Below are positions 16,708-25,738 of a DNA stretch of 64,000 nt, piece by piece. How positions within the stretch are numbered: position 1 is the stretch's first letter; the number at the start of each line of letters is the position of its first letter. The notes beneath the pieces were generated by a model. The model worked only from the letters and a program-made list of their open reading frames with translations. It made no database searches and was not told where the DNA came from. The stretch is from Flavobacterium franklandianum (GTDB lineage Bacteria; Bacteroidota; Bacteroidia; Flavobacteriales; Flavobacteriaceae), in assembly GCF_007097365.1 (NCBI RefSeq), contig NZ_VJZR01000005.1, positions 186,001 through 250,000 on the forward strand, given 5' to 3'. Both the position numbers and the translations under genes were made by a program.

Positions 16708-17415
16708 TTATCTATTTTCAAATGGAGTGGCATTGTGACCTCTTAATACAATATCAAAACGATAGCCTAAAGCAAAATCGGGTTCGGTGAGGTTCAAATC
16801 AAATTTCGAAATCAACAATTCGCGTCCTTTGGCTTTCACGGCTTGATAAATAGGATCGTATTCCAACAAAGGATCGCCAGGAAAATACATTTGGGTAATT
16901 AATCGGCTAGAGATTTCGTTTCCAAATAACGAAAAATGAATGTGATTCGGACGCCAAGCATTGTGATGATTTCCCCAAGGATAAGCTCCGGGTTTGATGG
17001 TATAAAATCGATAATTCCCTTCAGAATCCGTCATACAACGTCCTGTTCCCAAGAAATTAGGATCCAAAGGCGCATCGTGTTGATCGACTTTATGCACATA
17101 CCGACCCGCAGCATTGGCCTGCCAGATTTCAATAAGGGTATGTGGCATAGGCTGTCCTTTTTCATTCACCACTTTGCCGTGAACCACGATACGCTCTCCT
17201 ATTGGTTCGCCATTTTTTATGGCATTTTTGGTTAAATCATTATCTAAAATACCCAAATTAAAATCCTCAAAAAGTGGTCCCGTTTTTTCTGTCAAAGATT
17301 TTTTCAAAAGAAGCAACGGCTTGCTTGGCGCTCGCAAAATGGTGGATGTATAGGCTAGATACAAATGCGAAGGCTGTACTTCAATATCGAAAGAGTTCTC
17401 CATTAAATCACTCAT
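16708..17415 (-). CDS. pcaH: protocatechuate 3,4-dioxygenase, beta subunit
   Basis: Fe(III)-binding subunit that opens the protocatechuate ring between the two hydroxyls. Visible ligands are the Tyr of AGRYVHKVDQHDAPLDPNF, the Tyr of KPGAYPWGNHHN and the two His of PNHIHFSLFG. First gene of the operon. The start was set at MSDLMENSFD (236 residues). The next upstream ATG (17439) would leave almost no leader behind the predicted -7 box at 17451-17458. An ATG at 17403 is a further alternative. Confidence 0.95.
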   Translation of the reverse strand: MSDLMENSFDIEVQPSHLYLAYTSTILRAPSKPLLLLKKSLTEKTGPLFEDFNLGILDNDLTKNAIKNGEPIGERIVVHGKVVNEKGQPMPHTLIEIWQANAAGRYVHKVDQHDAPLDPNFLGTGRCMTDSEGNYRFYTIKPGAYPWGNHHNAWRPNHIHFSLFGNEISSRLITQMYFPGDPLLEYDPIYQAVKAKGRELLISKFDLNLTEPDFALGYRFDIVLRGHNATPFENR

Positions 17416-17450
17416 ATATACAGTGTTATTAGTTATCAAAATCTATAAAA

Positions 17451-17458
17451 CAAATGTA
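17451..17458 (-). promoter_or_regulatory. -7 box of the pca/pob operon promoter
   Basis: The minus strand reads TACATTTG, a full match to TAnnTTTG, about 35 bases before the pcaH start. No TTTG -33 box lies 19-20 bases upstream (the bases there are AAAA). That fits a promoter that needs an activator. Confidence 0.6.
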
Positions 17459-17479
17459 TTTCAAGAAGTAATCGGAATT

Positions 17480-17508
17480 TTGCACAATTTCTGTTAATTC
17501 TTGTACAA
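17480..17508 (-). promoter_or_regulatory. candidate AraC-type operator, two direct half-sites
   Basis: TTGTACAA (17501-17508) and TTGTGCAA (17480-17487, minus strand) are spaced 21 bp start to start, two helical turns. The inner one ends about 21 bases before the -7 box. Spacing and position suit a direct-repeat binding activator such as the divergently encoded AraC protein. Confidence 0.5.
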
Positions 17509-17545
17509 AAGAAACATTTTGTATTTTTAATTCTAAAAAAATATG

Positions 17546-17553
17546 TACTATTG
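17546..17553 (+). promoter_or_regulatory. possible -7 box of the divergent AraC gene
   Basis: TACTATTG differs from TAnnTTTG at one position and lies 17 bases before the ATG at 17570. Confidence 0.3.
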
Positions 17554-17569
17554 TAATTCTAATTGGACT

Positions 17570-18463
17570 ATGAAAAAAAATCTTCTCAACTATAAAGGAC
17601 TTTACGGCGACAATAATCAACGTGATTTTGGTGATTTTGTGCACCACGAATTATTGGCGACCCGAAGCAAATTATACGACTGGGAAATCAACGAACATTT
17701 ACACACAGATTTGTTCCAAATATTTATGATTTCTTCTGGAGAAGGCGTCTTGATTCAAGATACTAAAAAGATTAGTTTGAAAGCACCTTGTATTCTTTTA
17801 ATTCCGACAAATACTTTCCACGGCTTTGAATTTCAATCAGATGTGACTGGAGAAGTATTTACGATTTCGGAACAATTTATCGAAACTATCTTCAAAAACA
17901 CACCTCTTATCTTATTGGAATTAAACAAAGCCAAACAATACAGTTTTGACTCAAACAACTTCAATTTAAATGATTTTATCTATCTTAAAAATAAGATCAT
18001 TCAAGCCATTTCCGAAAACAATCGGTACAAACAAATTAGTCTTCAATCCCTATTTCAATTATTCTTTATTGGACTGCATCATTTGGACAACGCTGTTGAA
18101 GACCAAAAAGAGACTTCAAACAACAGAACACTGGGTTATTTTCACGCTTTTCAAAAACTGATAAAAAGAACATTACCTGAATCAAAACTCATCAAAGAGT
18201 ATGCCCAAGAACTGCGAATCACACCCGTTCATTTGAACCGTGTTTGCCATACATTGGTACAAAAAACGGCCTTGCAAGTCGTACACGAATACGGCATTAC
18301 CGAAGCTAAAAAGTACCTGCTTTATTCCTCCTATTCCATCTCTGAAATTTCTTATTTACTGCATTTCAAAGACCCTGCTTATTTCTCTCGATTGTTCAAA
18401 AAGCAAACCGGTCAATCTCCCAATGCTTTTAGAAGCAACAACAGCCCAGAAAACAGAAATTAG
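17570..18463 (+). CDS. AraC-family regulator, probable activator of the pca/pob operon
   Basis: 297 residues. The N-terminal cupin-like sensing domain (about 20-110: NEHLHTDLFQIFMISSGEG, LIPTNTFHGFEF) is followed by a C-terminal double helix-turn-helix of AraC type (LIKEYAQELRITPVHLNRVCH, SISEISYLLHFKDPAYFSRLFKKQTGQSPNAFR). The layout matches PobR/PcaR-like AraC activators of hydroxybenzoate genes. It is divergent from pcaH across about 150 bases holding candidate half-sites. The start was taken at MKKNLLN, because the ATG 27 bases upstream gives an odd prefix. Binding of protocatechuate or 4-hydroxybenzoate is inferred from position only. Confidence 0.88.
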   Translation: MKKNLLNYKGLYGDNNQRDFGDFVHHELLATRSKLYDWEINEHLHTDLFQIFMISSGEGVLIQDTKKISLKAPCILLIPTNTFHGFEFQSDVTGEVFTISEQFIETIFKNTPLILLELNKAKQYSFDSNNFNLNDFIYLKNKIIQAISENNRYKQISLQSLFQLFFIGLHHLDNAVEDQKETSNNRTLGYFHAFQKLIKRTLPESKLIKEYAQELRITPVHLNRVCHTLVQKTALQVVHEYGITEAKKYLLYSSYSISEISYLLHFKDPAYFSRLFKKQTGQSPNAFRSNNSPENRN

Positions 18464-18536
18464 TCTATTTCTTACCACTATTTATCGAAATTGAATACTC
18501 AATCGTTTTAAAATTAAGTTAAAATGATAAAAATGA

Positions 18537-18600
18537 TTGATTTTGATTATTTCTAGCGTTTTATTGATTCTTAACCTATCCTTCTTTTTAAGAATTTTGT
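18537..18600 (+). promoter_or_regulatory. shared regulon promoter, copy 1
   Basis: TTGATTTTGA at 18537, then W-TA-N4-TAG. TTGATTC lies 27 bases downstream (18564) and AATTTTGT 56 bases downstream (18593). The same three blocks with identical spacing occur at 22760 and 37548. GAATTTTG here is a near match to the -7 box TAnnTTTG. It drives the operon beginning at 18689. Confidence 0.75.
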
Positions 18601-18688
18601 AAAAAACATTTTGATTAATTATTGATTGTATAAAAATAGCGCAATTAAATTAACTAATAAATTTATTTTAACTCTATACACTAAAGAT

Positions 18689-19009
18689 ATGATTTTAGAA
18701 ATCGCCACTTTTGACATCAAAGAGAACGCACAAACCGCTTTTATGGAAGCCTTTCAGGAAGCCCAATTAGTGGTTTCAAAAGCCAAAGGTTTTGTTGGAT
18801 TGGAATGCCAACATTGCATCGAAATACCCACCAAATTTGTGGTATTAATTCACTGGGAAACATTGGAAGACCACACCATCGGCTTCCGAGAATCGCCATT
18901 ATTTACACAATGGAGAGCCCTTTTGTCTCCACATTTCCAAAATCCACCTGTAGCAGAACATTTTCAAACCATCAATAAAACAGAATTCACAAATGAAAAG
19001 AGTAATTAA
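18689..19009 (+). CDS. antibiotic biosynthesis monooxygenase (ABM) domain protein
   Basis: 106-residue ferredoxin-like alpha+beta barrel protein: [59 protein letters not shown]. This is the dimeric ABM/YgiN fold, in which some members oxidise quinols or aromatics without a cofactor and others are of unknown role. First gene of a five-gene operon whose promoter belongs to the shared regulon. It overlaps the next gene by 17 bases. The start was set at the ATG at 18689; the TTG start 63 bases upstream adds a sequence without family resemblance. Confidence 0.8.
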   Translation: MILEIATFDIKENAQTAFMEAFQEAQLVVSKAKGFVGLECQHCIEIPTKFVVLIHWETLEDHTIGFRESPLFTQWRALLSPHFQNPPVAEHFQTINKTEFTNEKSN

Positions 19010-20273
19010 AGAAGGAATCGCTTTATTTGAAGCCGAATCTAACGACAAAAAAGTCAGAGAAATAGTTGAAAACGTATTGGACGAAGTGAAAAATGGTGGC
19101 GATGCCGCAGTTCGATCCCTTTCCGAAAAATTTGATAAATGGTCTCCTGCCAGTTTTCTACTTTCAAAAGAAACTATCGAAGAAATCATCAGTAATGTTC
19201 CAGAACAAGTTTTGGAGGACATTCGGTTTGCACAAACACAGGTTCGAAATTTTGCACAACATCAAAAAGACTCGATGCACGACATTGAAGTTGAAACACT
19301 TCCGGGTGTTTTTCTGGGTCATAAAAATGTACCCGTAAACAGCGTAGGCTGCTACATTCCAGGAGGTCGCTATCCAATGGTTGCATCGGCGCACATGAGC
19401 GTGCTTACGGCAAAAGTAGCCGGAGTAAAACGCGTTATTGCCTGCACACCTCCTATCAAAGGACAAATTCCTGCTGCCACTGTAGCTGCAATGTATATGG
19501 CAGGTGCCGATGAAATTTATTTATTGGGAGGCATACAAGCTATTGCTGCCATGGGAATCGGAACCGAAACTATTGAATCTGTAGACATGATCGTAGGTCC
19601 AGGAAACTCTTATGTAGCCGAAGCCAAAAGACAATTATTTGGAAAAATAGGGATTGATTTGTTAGCCGGCCCAACAGAAACCTTGGTTATCGCAGACGAA
19701 ACTTCCGATGCCGAAATTTGTGCCGTAGATTTATTGGGACAAGCAGAACATGGCCCAACATCTCCTTCTATCCTGTTGACTAATTCTGAAAAATTGGCTT
19801 ATGAAACCTTGGCGGAAGTAGAAAGACAATTAAAGACCTTACCAACTGCCGATGTGGCTAGTATTTCTTGGAGAGATTACGGACAAATAATTTTGGTGGA
19901 CACCATTGACGAAATGGTTGCTGAAGCCGACCGAATTGCAAGCGAACACGTTCAGGTAATGACCGCCGATCCGAGATATTTCTTAAAACATATGACCAAT
20001 TTTGGTGCTTTATTTTTAGGAAAATATACGAATGTGGCTTATGGCGACAAAGTAATTGGAACCAATCACACTTTGCCAACAAAGCACGGAGCAAAATATA
20101 CTGGTGGATTATGGGTAGGAAAATTTATGAAAACTTGTTCGTATCAAGAAATAAGAACTCCTGAAGCCAGTGCTATGATTGGTGAATATTGTTCCCGTTT
20201 GTGTGCCATAGAAAACTTTTGGGGACACAAAGAACAAGCCGACATCAGAGTAAGAAGATACAAAAACAATTAA
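18993..20273 (+). CDS. HisD-family alcohol dehydrogenase (not a biosynthetic histidinol dehydrogenase)
   Basis: 426 residues with HisD architecture: [40 protein letters not shown], the zinc ligands in [12 protein letters not shown], the catalytic pair in ASEHVQVMT, and [13 protein letters not shown]. The C-terminus [13 protein letters not shown] differs from true histidinol dehydrogenases. It resembles catabolic paralogs such as HpsN (sulfopropanediol dehydrogenase), which oxidise an alcohol to a carboxylate with 2 NAD+. No his genes are nearby. Placed between an ABM protein and an SDR, it probably oxidises an alcohol side chain or sugar-acid intermediate; the substrate is not known. Confidence 0.85.
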   Translation: MKRVIKEGIALFEAESNDKKVREIVENVLDEVKNGGDAAVRSLSEKFDKWSPASFLLSKETIEEIISNVPEQVLEDIRFAQTQVRNFAQHQKDSMHDIEVETLPGVFLGHKNVPVNSVGCYIPGGRYPMVASAHMSVLTAKVAGVKRVIACTPPIKGQIPAATVAAMYMAGADEIYLLGGIQAIAAMGIGTETIESVDMIVGPGNSYVAEAKRQLFGKIGIDLLAGPTETLVIADETSDAEICAVDLLGQAEHGPTSPSILLTNSEKLAYETLAEVERQLKTLPTADVASISWRDYGQIILVDTIDEMVAEADRIASEHVQVMTADPRYFLKHMTNFGALFLGKYTNVAYGDKVIGTNHTLPTKHGAKYTGGLWVGKFMKTCSYQEIRTPEASAMIGEYCSRLCAIENFWGHKEQADIRVRRYKNN

Positions 20274-20283
20274 ATAAAACAGG

Positions 20284-21024
20284 ATGCGCAAAACAGTTTT
20301 GGTTACGGGTGGTTCAGGCGAAATAGGCTCTGCAATTTGCACAAAATTTGCAGAAAACGGTTATGATGTAATTATCAGTTACAACTCCAATGCTGAAAGA
20401 GCCGAAGCATTTTTGGCTACTTTACCTATTGGAAATCATGCTGTTTTTCACGCTCCAACAACCGATTCGGAAAAAATAAAAGCGTTCCGGGAATTCGTCG
20501 AAGAACACTATGGCAAATTGGATGTTCTGGTAAACAATGCCGGAATTACCACGCCAGTTCCCCATAACGATTTGGATGGATTGACCGACGAATGGATTGA
20601 CCGAATCATGCAAACTAATTTCAGGGGCTCTTTTGCCATGGCGAGAGCGTTCAACGATTTGTTGCAAAAATCGACAGAACCCACGGGACTGATTGTAAAT
20701 ATTTCCTCGATTGCGGGAATTTTTGGCATCGGTAGCAATGTGGCGTATTGCGCTTCAAAGGCCGCCTTGGATTCGATGACGCGTTCATTGGCCAGAGCTT
20801 TGGCTCCGAAAACAAGAGTGGTTTCGGTTTCTCCGGGATTTGTGGAAGGAGAATATACCAAAACAATGAAACCCGATTTTCTGCAAAATCAAAAAGATCA
20901 CACTCCATTGAAACGATTTGCTTTGGGAGAAGATGTTGCCAATGCCGTTTTTTCCGCGGCCACCCTACTGACGTTTTCCACAGGAACCATCATCACCGTG
21001 GACGGGGGACGACTTTTGAGATGA
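20284..21024 (+). CDS. short-chain dehydrogenase/reductase
   Basis: 246-residue classical SDR: cofactor loop TGGSGEIG near the N-terminus, NNAG at about 85, the catalytic Ser in NISSIAGIFG, YCASK (catalytic Tyr and Lys) at about 155-160, and C-terminal GTIITVDGG. It most resembles FabG-like 3-oxoacyl/alcohol dehydrogenases, and the family does not reveal the substrate. Starts 10 bases after the HisD-like gene, so it is co-translated with it. It may handle the secondary alcohol/ketone step of the same pathway. Confidence 0.88.
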   Translation: MRKTVLVTGGSGEIGSAICTKFAENGYDVIISYNSNAERAEAFLATLPIGNHAVFHAPTTDSEKIKAFREFVEEHYGKLDVLVNNAGITTPVPHNDLDGLTDEWIDRIMQTNFRGSFAMARAFNDLLQKSTEPTGLIVNISSIAGIFGIGSNVAYCASKAALDSMTRSLARALAPKTRVVSVSPGFVEGEYTKTMKPDFLQNQKDHTPLKRFALGEDVANAVFSAATLLTFSTGTIITVDGGRLLR

Positions 21025-21061
21025 AAATTAATTAAAAATTACGAATTAAAAATTGAAAATT

Positions 21062-21817
21062 ATGAAAATAATCGACCTTTCAGTAACCATATCTGAAGAA
21101 ATTAAGGAGCCGCTACCAACCAAAATAGTCTATGAAGACCACAAAGAAGGAGCAAAAAAAATGGGCGGTAAACTTTTTGAAGGATTAACAGATGTCTTCA
21201 TCGAAGGCAATGGCCCTGCAGGAGAATTTCTTTCGGTGACGAGCCACTGTGGAACCCACGTTGACGCTCCGTATCATTATTACCCAACTTGCGAGGGAAA
21301 ACCCTCCCGCACCATTGACGAAATGCCATTGGATTGGTTTTTTCACGACGGTGTTGTTTTGGATTTTACCGATAAACCGGACGGTTACATGTTCGAACCA
21401 GAAGATTTAATCGAAAAATTGGCTGCCATAAACTACACTTTAAAACCTTACGACATCGTGCTCATTCGTTGTGATGCCGACAAACGCATTCACGACGCTG
21501 ATTTTGTCCGCATTCATGTTGGCGCTTCCGCAAAAGCAACGCATTGGCTGATTGACCAAGGCATAAAAGTAATGGGAACCGACGGTTGGGGCTGGGACAT
21601 TCCCTTGCACATTCAGGCGGAAGATTTTAGAAACAATCCCCGTCCGGGAATTATCTGGCAAGCCCATTATGTTGGCATTGAAAAAGAATATTGCCAAATC
21701 GAGAAATTGGCTAATTTAGAAGCCCTGCCTCCATTTGGTTTTAAAGTGGCTTGTTTTCCTGCAAAAATAAAAGGAGCCAGTGCGGGTTGGACAAGAGCGG
21801 TAGCGATAATTGAATAA
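21062..21817 (+). CDS. cyclase/kynurenine-formamidase family metal-dependent hydrolase
   Basis: 251 residues (Pfam cyclase, PF04199). The metal-binding motif HCGTHVDAPYHY lies at about 61-72, with the later HxxxD-like part DADFVRIHVGASAKATHWL and GWGWDIPL. Characterised members hydrolyse N-formylkynurenine, isatin or similar amides, and ring lactones. Here the neighbours (HisD-like, SDR, ABM) and the shared promoter suggest opening of a lactone or hydrolysis of a ring product, not tryptophan breakdown, since no other kyn genes are seen. The start is the ATG at 21062; a TTG nine bases upstream is possible. Confidence 0.85.
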   Translation: MKIIDLSVTISEEIKEPLPTKIVYEDHKEGAKKMGGKLFEGLTDVFIEGNGPAGEFLSVTSHCGTHVDAPYHYYPTCEGKPSRTIDEMPLDWFFHDGVVLDFTDKPDGYMFEPEDLIEKLAAINYTLKPYDIVLIRCDADKRIHDADFVRIHVGASAKATHWLIDQGIKVMGTDGWGWDIPLHIQAEDFRNNPRPGIIWQAHYVGIEKEYCQIEKLANLEALPPFGFKVACFPAKIKGASAGWTRAVAIIE

Positions 21818-21854
21818 TTTTTTTTGTAAGTTTATAAAAATATATAAAAATAGC

Positions 21855-22763
21855 ATGACTACTAAAGAGTACATCCCAACGCTGATAGCTTCTGAAATGA
21901 ATAATTTTCATTCTCATACCACAACTTGGAGACCCTTTATGTCTAGTCAGGTTCATCAAGAATATCACATCAATCGATTGGAAGATATCTCTAATAAATC
22001 CAGTTTTCAGGTTTTACCCCATCGTAAAACAGTACATGATTTTATACTTTTAAAAAAAGGAATTTCAAAAAGAAGCAAAGGACTAAACAAATATGAGTTT
22101 GGTCCTTCTTCTATCTTTTTTTTACCTGCCCATCAAATTACCCAACACGAAATGATTAGCGATGACGCCGAAGGTTTTTATCTTCATTTCGATGAAAAAA
22201 TATTCGATTATTTACCTAAAAATTACCTTAGCGAACAATTCCCCTTCTTTCAATTTCAGTCGAATCCCGTGATTCAGATGTCTGAAAGCACATTAAACAA
22301 CATAGAGTCTATTTTGAATAGATTACTAGAATTGTACAAAGAAGAAAACCCAGCCAATAAAAACCTCGTTTCTTATAATTTATTGGTGATTTTTGAAGCC
22401 CTAAAAAAAGAAATTCCGCTTCAAAACAAGAAAACAAAAAACTCTTTTTTTGAAATTACCGAACGTTATAAAAACGCCTTAGGACAACACATCTACAAAT
22501 ACCAAAACATTTCAGATTACGCGAAAATACTGAACATTACACCTAATTATCTGAATAAATGTGTCAAAACATGTACCGATAAAACTGCCCAAGATTTACT
22601 GAAAGAAATGCTGGTTTTAGAAGCCAAAACCCTACTAAAATATTCAGACTTACATATCTCCGAAATCGCCATAAAACTCTGCGATCAAAATCCGAGCAAC
22701 TTCGCTCGCTTTTTCAAAAAACAAACTGGTCAAACACCAATGGAATATCTACAAATGTGTTGA
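21855..22763 (+). CDS. AraC-family regulator, candidate master of the shared regulon
   Basis: 302 residues. The N-terminal sensing half (about 30-130: FILLKKGISKRSKG, FGPSSIFFLPAHQITQH, EGFYLHFDEKIF) precedes a C-terminal AraC DNA-binding domain (ISDYAKILNITPNYLNKCVK, SEIAIKLCDQNPSNFARFFKKQTGQTPMEYL). Last gene of the operon starting at 18689 and immediately upstream of the TonB receptor. It therefore lies between two of the three shared promoters and is probably autoregulated. The frame stays open upstream into the cyclase gene, but the ATG at 21855 gives the best N-terminus. Its stop codon overlaps the first block of promoter copy 2. Confidence 0.88.
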   Translation: MTTKEYIPTLIASEMNNFHSHTTTWRPFMSSQVHQEYHINRLEDISNKSSFQVLPHRKTVHDFILLKKGISKRSKGLNKYEFGPSSIFFLPAHQITQHEMISDDAEGFYLHFDEKIFDYLPKNYLSEQFPFFQFQSNPVIQMSESTLNNIESILNRLLELYKEENPANKNLVSYNLLVIFEALKKEIPLQNKKTKNSFFEITERYKNALGQHIYKYQNISDYAKILNITPNYLNKCVKTCTDKTAQDLLKEMLVLEAKTLLKYSDLHISEIAIKLCDQNPSNFARFFKKQTGQTPMEYLQMC

Positions 22764-22823
22764 TTTTGAATAGTAGTAGCCTTTTTTTGATTCACAAAAT
22801 TGATTTTTCATGCCCAATTTTGT
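22760..22823 (+). promoter_or_regulatory. shared regulon promoter, copy 2
   Basis: TTGATTTTGA at 22760, TTGATTC at 22787 and AATTTTGT at 22816 have the same 27- and 56-base offsets as copies 1 and 3. CAATTTTG is the likely -7 box. This copy also has a perfect 12-bp inverted repeat, TTCACAAAATTG / CAATTTTGTGAA (22791-22826), that overlaps the second and third blocks. Confidence 0.75.
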
Positions 22824-22895
22824 GAAATAATATTTACGAAATGTTTATTTTATTAAACCAAAAAAAACCAATCTAATTTAAAAAACAATGAAATT

Positions 22896-25730
22896 ATGAA
22901 AACAACACAATTTTTAAGGAAATACCTCCTTTTTATGGTAATCTTTTCTTGTGGAGCTTCTTTTGCACAACAAGGAAAAATTCAAGGAAAAGTAAGCGAC
23001 GATAAAGGAGTTGGCATACCAAGTTGCTCAATCGCTATAGAAGGAAACAACAAAAATGCCGTTACAGACGTTGATGGAAATTTTTCTATCGACAATCTAA
23101 CTGATGGAACCTATAAAATCAGAATATCCTTTGTAGGGTTTTCTACTTATAGTCAAACAGTAAAAGTACCTCAAAGTAGTAAATTGAATATTAACTTAAA
23201 AGAAGATCAATCAGCTTTGGATGAAGTTGTGGTAACAGGAGTATTTGACAAACGTACAAAGATGAACGCCTCTGTTGCAATTTCGACATTAAACGCCAAA
23301 CAAATCGAAGCTGTTGTGCCGAATAGTGCGGCTGATTTGCTCAAAAACATACCGGGAGTATATGTAAATACTTCAAAGGGAGAAGTTGGTAACTCTATCT
23401 ATACAAGAGGGTTGAGCTATAATGGTGGGTTTTTCTACGTTTCGATGCAAGAAGATGGCTTGCCGGTGGTAGGAATTACGGGATTGGTTCAACCAGATGC
23501 TTATCTCAGAGCTGATGCTACACTTAACCGTATTGAGGCAGTGCGAGGTGGTACGGCATCAATATTGGGTGCAAATGCACCCGGAGGTATATTCAATTAT
23601 GTATCGAAAGAAGGCGGTAAATCTTTTAAAGGAGAAATAAGAGCCAGAACTGGTTTAGAAGGAAATGGTAAAAACCCTTACTATCGTGCCGATTTTAATG
23701 TAGGTGGACCACTTACTAAAGACAAAACGCTGACCTATAATATTGGCGGGTTTTATCGTAATGCCGATGGACCAAAATACCCAGGCTATACCCTTAGCAA
23801 AGGCGGACAATTAAAGGCTAACATCGTAAAAAACTACAAATCAGGCTCTATTAAGTTTTACTTCAAGGTTTTGGACGACAATACTGCACCATTTGAATTT
23901 ACGCCAACGGTTGATTTCACTAATCCAAAACCTGCGGGAAGTTTCAATAATACGAGTTCTACTTTAGTTCAGTCACTACAATTTACTATTCCTAAATCAA
24001 TAACAGGCCTTTCCGAAGATATCAATTATGACACTAAAAAAGTAGCAGCATACAATGAGATAGCTGCTGGTTTGAACTGGAAACAAAATATAGGTAAAGG
24101 TTGGACTTTTAATAATAATTTAAAAATATCTAACAAAGACTATGTTGGTCAAACCACTTCCGTTGTTTTTCCATTCCGAGTTGACAGACCAACTTTTTAT
24201 GGAGTTAGTGGCAATGGTGGGCGTTTTGGAACTTATCAGTTTTATAATCCTACTACTGGTGCAATTTACGGAACAGTATTGCGTCCTACTACGGGCCTTC
24301 CAAGTATTGTAGGCACATCTAGTCTGCCGGGTGGCGATGTATTACCAAATGCCGTTTTTTATAATCCAAATCCGTATACTAAGAGTAGCATAAATGATGT
24401 GATAGACCAAGCGACCATTACAAAAAAGCTAAAAAACATGAACTTCACAGGCGGAGTTTATTTTTCTAATACTAAAACTACCCGTTTGACTTTTCTACCT
24501 GCGGCACAAAGTTTTGCAACTATCGAAGATAAGCCTCAGGCCGTAGGGATCCGTTATACAAATTTGAGTGGTTCAACATTTGACTTGACAAATCCTATCG
24601 GAGTTAGTAACTTAGGTGGTGCTGGTTTTTATGACAATGAAGGTACAATAAAGCAAACTGCGTTCTTTTTTGGTCATAATTGGGACATTACCGATAAATT
24701 AAACTTTGATTGGGGTATCCGTATGGAAAATTTCAATATTAAATCTAGTTTTTCGACACCAAAAAGACTACCCGACAGCACAACGGGTGGTGCTGATGGA
24801 AACACAGCAACGGTTTATGACAATCGTATTTTAACAAGAAACCCTACACAGAGTTTTGATAAAAGTCTTTCGTTTAGTGATTTAGTTTCTTATTCATTTG
24901 GAGTAAATTATAAAGTCAGCGATCGTTTTGCTATGTACGGTCGTTACTCACAAGGACGTAAATCACCCGATTTGAGTTATTTCCTGGATGTTGCCAATCA
25001 GCAGCTTACCTCAAATATTTCTATCGAAGCACAAGATATTAAAATGGCCGAATTTGGATTAAAATACCGTTCTAAAAACCTAAGTCTATTCGTAACGCCA
25101 TTCTATACTTTAGCAAGCAATATTCCGAACTTCCAGATTTTCCAAAATACTGATGGCAGTAACTACGCACCGCCTCGATTGTATCAAAAAATTGAAACAA
25201 AAGGTTTAGAATTGGAAGGAAACTATGCTTTCAATAAAAATTTCAGCCTTCGTGCCGTGGCTACAATACAGTCGTCGATAGCCAAAGAATTTAGTGTTTA
25301 TTTGTCAAAAAACGCAGGCCCTGCCGATGACGAAAAAATATCTTTTGATGGCAATAATAATGATAATATCGGCAATATGTTTACAATAACGCCAACTTAT
25401 AGCACTGACAAATTTTCGGCATCTATCAACTGGCAATATATGGGTGAGCGTTGGGCAAACGTAGGCAATGCCTTCCAACTGCCATCATTTCATTCATTTG
25501 ATTTAAATACTTCTTATAAAATATCAGAGAAAATTCAAGTGAATTTTTCAATAAATAATATTTTAAACACTTACGGAATCATGGGTTGGGCGGCACCAGG
25601 TGGTTTTCCTGCAGCCTTGGACACCCAGGGTTTTACAAAAGCCATGTTAGATGCCAATCCACAAGCCGTTTATTCTACATTACCAATTATGCCAAGAGCT
25701 TATTTTTTGACGTTGAGTTATAAATTTTAA
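22896..25730 (+). CDS. TonB-dependent outer-membrane receptor
   Basis: 944 residues. Signal peptide (to about 24, ASFA-QQGK), then a carboxypeptidase-regulatory-like beta-sandwich (GKIQGKVSDDKGVGIPSCSI, about 28-105). A plug domain follows (DEVVVTGVFDKR, DLLKNIPGVYVNTSKG, RIEAVRGGTASILGANAPGG), then a C-terminal 22-strand barrel ending RAYFLTLSYKF with the terminal aromatic residue. No SusD-like lipoprotein follows, so it resembles FecA/siderophore-like or small-molecule receptors more than SusC glycan importers. Driven by shared promoter copy 2. It probably imports the phenolic or glycoside substrate. Confidence 0.93.
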   Translation: MKTTQFLRKYLLFMVIFSCGASFAQQGKIQGKVSDDKGVGIPSCSIAIEGNNKNAVTDVDGNFSIDNLTDGTYKIRISFVGFSTYSQTVKVPQSSKLNINLKEDQSALDEVVVTGVFDKRTKMNASVAISTLNAKQIEAVVPNSAADLLKNIPGVYVNTSKGEVGNSIYTRGLSYNGGFFYVSMQEDGLPVVGITGLVQPDAYLRADATLNRIEAVRGGTASILGANAPGGIFNYVSKEGGKSFKGEIRARTGLEGNGKNPYYRADFNVGGPLTKDKTLTYNIGGFYRNADGPKYPGYTLSKGGQLKANIVKNYKSGSIKFYFKVLDDNTAPFEFTPTVDFTNPKPAGSFNNTSSTLVQSLQFTIPKSITGLSEDINYDTKKVAAYNEIAAGLNWKQNIGKGWTFNNNLKISNKDYVGQTTSVVFPFRVDRPTFYGVSGNGGRFGTYQFYNPTTGAIYGTVLRPTTGLPSIVGTSSLPGGDVLPNAVFYNPNPYTKSSINDVIDQATITKKLKNMNFTGGVYFSNTKTTRLTFLPAAQSFATIEDKPQAVGIRYTNLSGSTFDLTNPIGVSNLGGAGFYDNEGTIKQTAFFFGHNWDITDKLNFDWGIRMENFNIKSSFSTPKRLPDSTTGGADGNTATVYDNRILTRNPTQSFDKSLSFSDLVSYSFGVNYKVSDRFAMYGRYSQGRKSPDLSYFLDVANQQLTSNISIEAQDIKMAEFGLKYRSKNLSLFVTPFYTLASNIPNFQIFQNTDGSNYAPPRLYQKIETKGLELEGNYAFNKNFSLRAVATIQSSIAKEFSVYLSKNAGPADDEKISFDGNNNDNIGNMFTITPTYSTDKFSASINWQYMGERWANVGNAFQLPSFHSFDLNTSYKISEKIQVNFSINNILNTYGIMGWAAPGGFPAALDTQGFTKAMLDANPQAVYSTLPIMPRAYFLTLSYKF

Positions 25731-25738
25731 TTAATTAA

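Noticed and set aside
18993..20273. Calling this gene the biosynthetic hisD
   Set aside because: The C-terminus differs from true histidinol dehydrogenases, no other his genes are present, and the operon is catabolic in content.
21062..21817. Kynurenine formamidase of tryptophan catabolism (kynB)
   Set aside because: No tryptophan dioxygenase or kynureninase nearby; the family includes many other hydrolases and the shared promoter points to the phenolic system.
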